From the NCBI GenBank assembly GCA_946699065.1, contig CAMPDV010000242.1:248001-312000 (forward strand): a stretch of 64,000 nucleotides of DNA. The letters run 5' to 3'. The position numbers and the translations under genes are program-made. The DNA comes from Loxodes magnus. Taxonomy: Eukaryota > Ciliophora > Karyorelictea > Loxodida > Loxodidae. Below the pieces are notes generated by a model. That model ran no database searches, had not been told where the DNA came from, and was given only the letters and a program-made list of their open reading frames with translations. Positions within the stretch are counted from its first letter, which is position 1. Every line of letters begins with the position of its first letter. This document shows, piece after piece, positions 53,701 through 63,999 of this stretch.

Positions 53701-56700
53701 CACTAGTAATGTATGATCTGTGGCTATATCCAGTGATTCAGAGTTCATCGTATCGGGAAGTGCAGATTATACGGTGAGACTATGGGACGTCAAGACAGGT
53801 ACCTGTAAGACCATGAGTGGTCACACTAGTTGTGTATATGCTGTCGCTTTATCCAGTGATTCAGAGTTCATCGTATCGGGAAGTAATGATTATACGGTGA
53901 GACTATGGAACGTCAAGACAGGTACCTGTAAGACCATGAGTGGTCACACTAGTTATGTATATGCTGTGGCTATATCCAGTGATTCAGAGTTCATCGTATC
54001 GGGAAGTAATGATTATACGGTGAGACTATGGGACGTCAAGACAGGTACCTGTAAGACCATGAGTGGTCACACTAGTTCTGTATATGCTTTGGCTTTATCC
54101 AGTGATTCAGAGTTCATCGTATCGGGAAGTTATTATTAGACGGTGAGACTATGGGACGTCAAGACAGGTACCTGTAAGACCATGAGTGGTCACACTAGTA
54201 ATGTATGATCTGTGGCTATATCCAGTGATTCAGAGTTCATCGTATCGGGAAGTGCAGATTATACGGTGAGACTATGGGACGTCAAGACAAGTACCTGTAA
54301 GACCATGAGTGGTCACACTAGTTGTGTATATGCTGTGGCTTTATCCAGTGATTCAGAGTTCATCGTATCGGGAAGTCATGATTAGACGGTGAGACTATGG
54401 GACGTCAAGACAGGTACCTGTAAGACCATGAGTGGTCACACTGATTATGTATATGCTGTGGCTATATCCAGTGATTCAGCGTTCATCGTATCGGGAAGTG
54501 CAGATTATACGGTGAGACTATGCGACGTCAAGACAGGTACCTGTAAAACCATGAGTGGTCACACTAGTAATGTATGATCTGTGGCTATATCCAGTGATTC
54601 AGAGTTCATCGTATCGGGAAGTCATGATTAGACGGTGAGACTATGCGACGTCAAGACAGTTACCTGTAAGACCATGAGTGGTCACACTGATTATGTATAT
54701 GCTGTGGCTATATCCAGTGATTCAGAGTTCATCGTATCGGGAAGTTATGATTAGACGGTGAGACTATGGGACGTCAAGACAGGTACCTGTAAGACCATGA
54801 GTGGTCACACTAGTTATGTATGATCTGTGGCTATATCCAGTGATTCAGAGTTCATCGTATCGGGAAGTTATTATTAGACGGTGAGACTATGGAACATCAA
54901 GACAGGTACCTGTAAGACCATGAGTGGTCACACTGATTATGTATATGCTGTGGCTATATCCAGTGATTCAGAGTTCATCGTATCGGGAAGTCATGATTAT
55001 ACGGTGAGACTATGCGACGTCAAGACAAGTACCTGTAAGACCATGAGTGGTCACACTAGTTGTGTATATGCTGTGGCTTTATCCAGTGATTCAGAGTTCA
55101 TCGTATCGGGAAGTCATGATTATACGGTGAGACTATGCGACGTCAAGACAAGTACCTGTAAGACCATGAGTGGTCACACTAGTTGTGTATATGCTGTGGC
55201 TTTATCCAGTGATTCAGAGTTCATCGTATCGGGAAGTGCAGATTATACGGTGAGACTATGGGACGTCAAGACAGGTACCTGTAAGACCATGAGGTGTCAC
55301 ACACATTAGGTATATGCTGTGGCTTTATCCAGTGATTCAGAGTTCATCGTATCGGGAAGTGCAGATTATACGGTGAGACTATGGGACGTCAAGACAGGTA
55401 CCTGTAAGACCATGAGTGGTCACACTAGTTATGTATATGATGTGGCTATATCCAGTGATTCAGAGTTCATCGTATCGGGAAGTCATGATTATACGGTGAG
55501 ACTATGCGACGTCAAGACAAGTACCTGTAAGACCATGAGTGGTCACACTAGTTGTGTATATGCTGTGGCTTTATCCAGTGATTCAGAGTTCATCGTATCG
55601 GGAAGTGCAGATTATACGGTGAGACTATGGGACGTCAAGACAGGTACCTGTAAGACCATGAGGTGTCACACACATTAGGTATATGCTGTGGCTTTATCCA
55701 GTGATTCAGAGTTCATCGTATCGGGAAGTGCAGATTATACGGTGAGACTATGGGACGTCAAGACAGGTACCTGTAAGACCATGAGTGGTCACACTAGTTC
55801 TGTATATGCTTTGGCTTTATCCAGTGATTCAGAGTTCATCGTATCGGGAAGTTATTATTAGACGGTGAGACTATGGGACGTCAAGACAGGTACCTGTAAG
55901 ACCATGAGTGGTCACACTAGTAATGTATGATCTGTGGCTATATCCAGTGATTCAGAGTTCATCGTATCGGGAAGTGCAGATTATACGGTGAGACTATGGG
56001 ACGTCAAGACAAGTACCTGTAAGACCATGAGTGGTCACACTAGTTGTGTATATGCTGTGGCTTTATCCAGTGATTCAGAGTTCATCGTATCGGGAAGTGC
56101 AGATTATACGGTGAGACTATGGGACGTCAAGACAGGTACCTGTAAGACCATGAGTGGTCACACTGATTATGTATATGCTGTGGCTATATCCAGTGATTCA
56201 GCGTTCATCGTATCGGGAAGTGCAGATTAGACGGTGAGACTATGGGACGTCAAGACAGGTACCTGTAAGACCATGAGTGGTCACACTAGTTGTGTATATG
56301 CTGTGGCTATATCCAGTGATTCAGAGTTCATCGTATCGGGAAGTCATGATTATACGGTGAGACTATGGGACGTCAAGACAGGTACCTGTAAGACCATGAG
56401 TGGTCACACTAGTTGTGTATATGCTGTGGCTATATCCAGTGATTCAGAGTTCATCGTATCGGGAAGTCATGATTATACGGTGAGACTATGCGACGTCAAG
56501 ACAGGTACCTGTAAGACCATGAGTGGTCACACTAGTTATGTATATGCTGTGGCTTTATCCAGTGATTCAGAGTTCATCGTATCGGGAAGTAATGATTATA
56601 CGGTGAGACTATGGGACGTCAAGACAGGTACCTGTAAGACCATGAGTGGTCACACTAGTAATGTATGATCTGTGGCTATATCCAGTGATTCAGAGTTCAT

Positions 56701-59608
56701 CGTATCGGGAAGTGCAGATTAGACGGTGAGACTATGGGACGTCAAGACAGGTACCTGTAAGACCATGAGTGGTCACACTAGTTGTGTATATGCTGTCGCT
56801 TTATCCAGTGATTCAGAGTTCATCGTATCGGGAAGTAATGATTATACGGTGAGACTATGGAACGTCAAGACAGGTACCTGTAAGACCATGAGTGGTCACA
56901 CTAGTTATGTATATGCTGTGGCTATATCCAGTGATTCAGAGTTCATCGTATCGGGAAGTAATGATTATACGGTGAGACTATGGAACGTCAAGACAGGTAC
57001 CTGTAAGACCATGAGTGGTCACACTAGTAATGTATGATCTGTGGCTATATCCAGTGATTCAGAGTTCATCGTATCGGGAAGTGCAGATTATACGGTGAGA
57101 CTATGCGACGTCAAGACAGTTACCTGTAAAACCATGAGTGGTCACACTAGTTATGTATATGCTGTGGCTTTATCCAGTGATTCAGAGTTCATCGTATCGG
57201 GAAGTTATGATTAGACGGTGAGACTATGGGACGTCAAGACAGGTACCTGTAAGACCATGAGTGGTCACACTAGTTGTGTATATGCTGTGGCTATATCCAG
57301 TGATTCAGAGTTCATCGTATCGGGAAGTGCAGATTATACGGTGAGACTATGCGACGTCAAGACAGGTACCTGTAAGACCATGAGTGGTCACACTAGTTAT
57401 GTATATGCTGTGGCTTTATCCAGTGATTCAGAGTTCATCGTATCGGGAAGTGCAGATTATACGGTGAGACTATGGGACGTCAAGACAAGTACCTGTAAGA
57501 CCATGAGTGGTCACACTGATTATGTATATGCTGTGGCTATATCCAGTGATTCAGAGTTCATCGTATCGGGAAGTGCAGATTATACGGTGAGACTATGGGA
57601 CGTCAAGACAGGTACCTGTAAGACCATGAGTGGTCACACTAGTTATGTATATGATGTGGCTATATCCAGTGATTCAGAGTTCATCGTATCGGGAAGTGCA
57701 GATTATACGGTGAGACTATGCGACGTCAAGACAAGTACCTGTAAGACCATGAGTGGTCACACTAGTTGTGTATATGCTGTGGCTTTATCCAGTGATTCAG
57801 AGTTCATCGTATCGGGAAGTGCAGATTATACGGTGAGACTATGGAACGTCAAGACAGGTACCTGTAAGACCATGAGGTGTCACACACATTATGTATATGC
57901 TGTGGCTATATCCAGTGATTCAGAGTTCATCGTATCGGGAAGTGCAGATTATACGGTGAGACTATGGAACGTCAAGACAGGTACCTGTAAGACCATGAGT
58001 GGTCACACTAGTAATGTATGATCTGTGGCTATATCCAGTGATTCAGAGTTCATCGTATCGGGAAGTGCAGATTATACGGTGAGATTATGCGACGTCAAGA
58101 CAGGTACCTGTAAAACCATGAGTGGTCTCACTAGTAATGTATGATCTGTGGCTATATCCAGTGATTCAGAGTTCATCGTATCGGGAAGTCATGATTAGAC
58201 GGTGAGACTATGCGACGTCAAGACAGGTACCTGTAAGACCATGAGTGGTCACACTGATTATGTATATGCTGTGGCTATATCCAGTGATTCAGCGTTCATC
58301 GTATCGGGAAGTGCAGATTAGACGGTGAGACTATGGGACGTCAAGACAGGTACCTGTAAGACCATGAGTGGTCACACTAGTTCTGTATATGCTTTGGCTT
58401 TATCCAGTGATTCAGAGTTCATCGTATCGGGAAGTTATTATTAGACGGTGAGACTATGGGACGTCAAGACAGGTACCTGTAAGACCATGAGTGGTCACAC
58501 TAGTAATGTATGATCTGTGGCTATATCCAGTGATTCAGAGTTCATCGTATCGGGAAGTGCAGATTATACGGTGAGACTATGGGACGTCAAGACAAGTACC
58601 TGTAAGACCATGAGTGGTCACACTAGTTGTGTATATGCTGTGGCTTTATCCAGTGATTCAGAGTTCATCGTATCGGGAAGTGCAGATTATACGGTGAGAC
58701 TATGGGACGTCAAGACAGGTACCTGTAAGACCATGAGTGGTCACACTGATTATGTATATGCTGTGGCTATATCCAGTGATTCAGAGTTCATCGTATCGGG
58801 AAGTGCAGATTATACGGTGAGACTATGCGACGTCAAGACAGGTACCTGTAAAACCATGAGTGGTCACACTAGTAATGTATGATCTGTGGCTATATCCAGT
58901 GATTCAGAGTTCATCGTATCGGGAAGTCATGATTAGACGGTGAGACTATGCGACGTCAAGACAGTTACCTGTAAGACCATGAGTGGTCACACTGATTATG
59001 TATATGCTGTGGCTATATCCAGTGATTCAGAGTTCATCGTATCGGGAAGTTATTATTAGACGGTGAGACTATGGGACGTCAAGACAGGTACCTGTAAGAC
59101 CATGAGTGGTCACACTAGTTCTGTATATGCTTTGGCTTTATCCAGTGATTCAGAGTTCATCGTATCGGGAAGTTATTATTAGACGGTGAGACTATGGGAC
59201 GTCAAGACAGGTACCTGTAAGACCATGAGTGGTCACACTAGTAATGTATGATCTGTGGCTATATCCAGTGATTCAGAGTTCATCGTATCGGGAAGTGCAG
59301 ATTATACGGTGAGACTATGGGACGTCAAGACAAGTACCTGTAAGACCATGAGTGGTCACACTAGTAATGTATGATCTGTGGCTATATCCAGTGATTCAGA
59401 GTTCATCGTATCGGTAAGTGCAGATTCTACGGTGAGACTATGGGACGTCAAGACAGGTACCTGTAAGACCATGAGTGGTCACACTGATTATGTATATGCT
59501 GTGGCTATATCCAGTGATTCAGAGTTCATCGTATGGGGAAGTCATGATTATACGGTGAGACTATGGAACATCAAGACAGGTACCTGTAAGACCATGAGTG
59601 GTCACACT
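50756..59608 (+). CDS. WD40 reading-frame block C (partial; conditional on stop reassignment)
   Basis: This block has 2,951 codons between a one-base insertion (50,754) and a one-base deletion (after 59,608). The two indels offset each other, so blocks B and D share a frame. It contains the 24-26-unit higher-order repeat and five of the six units in which the conserved Glu of SSDSEF is Ala (GCG at 51,281, 53,249, 54,479, 56,201 and 58,292; the sixth, at 49,189, is in block B). It also contains the longest stretch free of TAA/TAG/TGA in the window (57,218-58,021). Stop placement follows the same pattern as elsewhere. Confidence 0.5.
50892..54089 (+). repeat. Higher-order repeat HOR-2, copy a (26 units)
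   Basis: Units from 50,892 to about 51,920 match sequence 3,198 bases (26 units) downstream. Units from about 52,160 to 54,02x match sequence 2,952 bases (24 units) downstream. Copy a therefore holds two extra units at about 51.92-52.16 kb. It contains the Glu-to-Ala variant at 51,281 and 53,249 and a three-unit (369-base) internal duplication seen in the pair of HTH-TAG sites at 52,355 and 52,724. Confidence 0.85.
54090..56974 (+). repeat. Higher-order repeat HOR-2, copy b (24 units)
   Basis: This is the second copy of the block described for copy a, including the Glu-to-Ala codons at 54,479 and 56,201 and the same 369-base internal duplication (HTH-TAG at 55,307 and 55,676). A single-base difference turns a tyrosine codon of copy a (53,768 region, D-TAT-T) into TAG at about 56,720. 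Similarity fades where copy a has WDV and copy b has WNV near 56,970. Confidence 0.85.
57218..58021 (+). other. Longest stop-free run, six and a half WD40 blades (267 codons)
   Basis: This run is open in the standard code across more than six units, close to the seven blades of one propeller. Units include SCVYAVAI, SYVYAVAL, DYVYAVAI, SYVYDVAI, SCVYAVAL and the MRCHTHYV variant. The apparent start is a GTG valine codon within TVRL and the end is the TGA of an N-V-*-S unit, so it is a gap between reassigned or nonsense codons and not a gene with its own signals. Confidence 0.6.
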
Positions 59609-59612
59609 ATTA
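59606..59612 (+). other. Single-base deletion (-1 frame change)
   Basis: The usual CAC-ACT-GAT-TAT-GTA reads CACACTATTATGTA, lacking the G after 59,608. It restores the frame used before 50,754. Related units at 27.6, 34.9 and 42.1 kb have the G. Confidence 0.9.
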
Positions 59613-62600
59613 TGTATATGCTGTGGCTATATCCAGTGATTCAGAGTTCATCGTATCGGGAAGTGCAGATTATACGGTGAGACTATGGGACGTCAAGACA
59701 GGTACCTGTAAGACCATGAGTGGTCACACTAGTAATGTATGATCTGTGGCTATATCCAGTGATTCAGAGTTCATCGTATCGGGAAGTCATGATTATACGG
59801 TGAGACTATGGGACGTCAAGACAAGTACCTGTAAGACCATGAGTGGTCACACTGATTATGTATATGCTGTGGCTATATCCAGTGATTCAGAGTTCATCGT
59901 ATCGGGAAGTCATGATTATACGGTGAGACTATGGAACATCAAGACAGGTACCTGTAAGACCATGAGTGGTCACACTGATTATGTATATGCTGTGGCTATA
60001 TCCAGTGATTCAGAGTTCATCGTATCGGGAAGTGCAGATTATACGGTGAGACTATGCGACGTCAAGACAGGTACCTGTAAAACCATGAGTGGTCACACTA
60101 GTAATGTATGATCTGTGGCTATATCCAGTGATTCAGAGTTCATCGTATCGGGAAGTCATGATTAGACGGTGAGACTATGCGACGTCAAGACAGTTACCTG
60201 TAAGACCATGAGTGGTCACACTGATTATGTATATGCTGTGGCTATATCCAGTGATTCAGAGTTCATCGTATCGGGAAGTTATTATTAGACGGTGAGACTA
60301 TGGGACGTCAAGACAGGTACCTGTAAGACCATGAGTGGTCACACTAGTTCTGTATATGCTTTGGCTATATCCAGTGATTCAGAGTTCATCGTATCGTGAA
60401 GTGCAGATTAGACGGTGAGACTATGGGACGTCAAGACAGGTACCTGTAAGATCATGAGTGGTCACACTAGTTATGTATATGCTGTGGCTTTATCCAGTGA
60501 TTCAGAGTTCATCGTATCGGGAAGTCATGATTAGACGGTGAGACTATGCGACGTCAAGACAGTTACCTGTAAGACCATGAGTGGTCACACTAGTTATGTA
60601 TTCACTGTGGCTTTATCCAGTGATTCAGAGTTCATCGTATCGGGAAGTTATTATTAGACGGTGAGACTATGGGACGTCAAGACAGGTACCTGTAAGACCA
60701 TGAGTGGTCACACTAGTAATGTATGATCTGTGGCTATATCCAGTGATTCAGAGTTCATCGTATGGGGAAGTCATGATTATACGGTGAGACTATGGAACAT
60801 CAAGACAGGTACCTGTAAGACCATGAGTGGTCACACTGATTATGTATATGCTGTGGCTATATCCAGTGATTCAGAGTTCATCGTATCGGGAAGTGCAGAT
60901 TATACGGTGAGACTATGGGACGTCAAGACAGGTACCTGTAAGACCATGAGTGGCCACACTAGTTATGTATGATCTGTGGCTATATCCAGTGATTCAGAGT
61001 TCATCGTATCGGGAAGTCATGATTAGACGGTGAGACTATGCGACGTCAAGACAGTTACCTGTAAGACCATGAGTGGTCACACTGATTATGTATATGCTGT
61101 GGCTATATCCAGTGATTCAGAGTTCATCGTATCGGGAAGTTATTATTAGACGGTGAGACTATGGGACGTCAAGACAGGTACCTGTAAGACCATGAGTGGT
61201 CACACTAGTTGTGTATATGCTGTGGCTTTATCCAGTGATTCAGAGTTCATCGTATCGGGAAGTTATTATTAGACGGTGAGACTATGGGACGTCAAGACAG
61301 GTACCTGTAAGACCATGAGTGGTCACACTGATTATGTATATGCTGTGGCTATATCCAGTGATTCAGAGTTCATCGTATCGGGAAGTGCAGATTATACGGT
61401 GAGACTATGGGACGTCAAGACAGTTACCTGTAAGACCATGAGTGGTCACACTAGTAATGTATGATCTGTGGCTATATCCAGTGATTCAGAGTTCATCGTA
61501 TCGGGAAGTGCAGATTATACGGTGAGACTATGGAACATCAAGACAGGTACCTGTAAGACCATGAGTGGTCACACTAGTTATGTATCTGCTGTGGCTATAT
61601 CCAGTGATTCAGAGTTCATCGTATCGGGAAGTCATGATTAGACGGTGAGACTATGGGACGTCAAGACAGGTACCTGTAAGATCATGAGTGGTCACACTAG
61701 TTATGTATATGATGTGGCTATATCCAGTGATTCAGAGTTCATCGTATCGGGAAGTCATGATTATACGGTGAGACTATGGAACATCAAGACAGTTACCTGT
61801 AAGACCATGAGTGGTCACACTGATTATGTATATGCTGTGGCTATATCCAGTGATTCAGAGTTCATCGTATCGGTAAGTGCAGATACTACGGTGAGACTAT
61901 GGGACGTCAAGACAGGTACCTGTAAGACCATGAGTGGTCACACTAGTTCTGTATTCTCTGTGGCTATATCCAGTGATTCAGAGTTCATCGTATCGGGAAG
62001 TGCAGATTAGACGGTGAGACTATGGGACGTCAAGACAGGTACCTGTAAGACCATGAGTGGTCTCACTAGTAATGTATGATCTGTGGCTATATCCAGTGAT
62101 TCAGAGTTCATCGTATCGGGAAGTCATGATTATACGGTGAGACTATGCGACGTCAAGACAGGTACCTGTAAGACCATGAGTGGTCACACTAGTTATGTAT
62201 GATCTGTGGCTATATCCAGTGATTCAGAGTTCATCGTATCGGTAAGTGCAGATACTACGGTGAGACTATGGGACGTCAAGACAGGTACCTGTAAGACCAT
62301 GAGTGGTCACACTAGTTCTGTATTCTCTGTGGCTATATCCAGTGATTCAGAGTTCATCGTATCGGGAAGTGCAGATTAGACGGTGAGACTATGCGACGTC
62401 AAGACAGTTACCTGTAAGACCATGAGTGGTCACACTAGTAATGTATGATCTGTGGCTATATCCAGTGATTCAGAGTTCATCGTATCGGGAAGTGCAGATT
62501 AGACGGTGAGACTATGGGACGTCAAGACAGGTACCTGTAAGACCATGAGTGGTCACACTAGTAATGTATGATCTGTGGCTATATCCAGTGATTCAGAGTT

Positions 62601-63999
62601 CATCGTATCGGGAAGTGCAGATTATACGGTGAGACTATGGGACGTCAAGACAAGTACCTGTAAGACCATGAGTGGTCACACTAGTTGTGTATATGCTGTG
62701 GCTTTATCCAGTGATTCAGAGTTCATCGTATCGGGAAGTGCAGATTATACGGTGAGACTATGGGACGTCAAGACAGGTACCTGTAAGACCATGAGTGGTC
62801 ACACTGATTATGTATATGCTGTGGCTATATCCAGTGATTCAGAGTTCATCGTATCGGGAAGTCATGATTATACGGTGAGACTATGGAACATCAAGACAGG
62901 TACCTGTAAGACCATGAGTGGTCACACTGATTATGTATATGCTGTGGCTATATCCAGTGATTCAGAGTTCATCGTATCGGGAAGTGCAGATTATACGGTG
63001 AGACTATGCGACGTCAAGACAGGTACCTGTAAAACCATGAGTGGTCACACTAGTAATGTATGATCTGTGGCTATATCCAGTGATTCAGAGTTCATCGTAT
63101 CGGGAAGTCATGATTATACGGTGAGACTATGGGACGTCAAGACAGTTACCTGTAAGACCATGAGTGGTCACACTGATTATGTATATGCTGTGGCTTTATC
63201 CAGTGATTCAGAGTTCATCGTATCGGGAAGTTATTATTAGACGGTGAGACTATGGGACGTCAAGACAGGTACCTGTAAGACCATGAGTGGTCACACTGAT
63301 CATGTATATGCTGTGGCTATATCCAGTGATTCAGAGTTCATCGTATCGGGAAGTTATGATTATACGGTGAGACTATGGGACGTCAAGACAGGTACCTGTA
63401 AGACCATGAGTGGTCACACTAGTTATGTATATGCTGTGGCTATATCCAGTGATTCAGAGTTCATCGTATCGGGAAGTGCAGATTAGACGGTGAGACTATG
63501 GGACGTCAAGACAGGTACCTGTAAGACCATGAGTGGTCACACTAGTTGTGTATATGCTGTGGCTATATCCAGTGATTCAGAGTTCATCGTATCGGGAAGT
63601 CATGATTATACGGTGAGACTATGGGACGTCAAGACAAGTACCTGTAAGACCATGAGTGGTCACACTAGTTGTGTATATGCTGTGGCTTTATCCAGTGATT
63701 CAGAGTTCATCGTATCGGGAAGTGCAGATTATACGGTGAGACTATGGGACGTCAAGACAGTTACCTGTAAGACCATGAGTGGTCACACTGATCATGTATA
63801 TGCTGTGGCTATATCCAGTGATTCAGAGTTCATCGTATCGGGAAGTTATGATTATACGGTGAGACTATGGGACGTCAAGACAGGTACCTGTAAGACCATG
63901 AGTGGTCACACTAGTTATGTATATGCTGTGGCTTTATCCAGTGATTCAGAGTTCATCGTATCGGGAAGTGCAGATTAGACGGTGAGACTATGGGACGTC
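59611..63999 (+). CDS. WD40 reading-frame block D (partial; runs off the window)
   Basis: This block has 1,463 codons of the same repeat, continuing past the right edge. It reuses rare unit types seen near the left end: the KIMSGHT unit followed by a VSVSAD-TTVRLW unit and then SSVFSV (61,645-62,010, compare 3,416-3,781), and an uninterrupted four-blade run (62,575-63,063, compare 4,715-5,203). No C-terminal domain, terminator or poly(A)-like tract is reached. Confidence 0.5.
60397..60399 (+). other. TGA at the SGS glycine position (second instance)
   Basis: The TCG-TGA-AGT change is the same as at 12,008, followed here by GCA-GAT-TAG. Recurrence at a distant unit suggests either copying between units or repeated mutation. 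Confidence 0.8.
62575..63063 (+). other. Stop-free run of four WD40 blades (right member of an end-to-end pair)
   Basis: This has the same blade order as 4,715-5,203, with one amino-acid difference that I can see (KTGTC instead of KTVTC in the WNI unit). Neighbouring rare units (SSVFSV at 61,94x and 62,32x) also resemble those at 3,72x, so this end of the window is related to the left end. Confidence 0.6.

Noticed and set aside
749..63978. The many standard-code open runs of 60-267 codons, taken as separate small genes
   Set aside because: They start at GTG valine codons inside the repeat (VRLW or VAIS) and stop at the recurring TGA, TAG or TAA positions. None has its own start context, spacer or ribosome binding site, so they are segments of one repeated frame.
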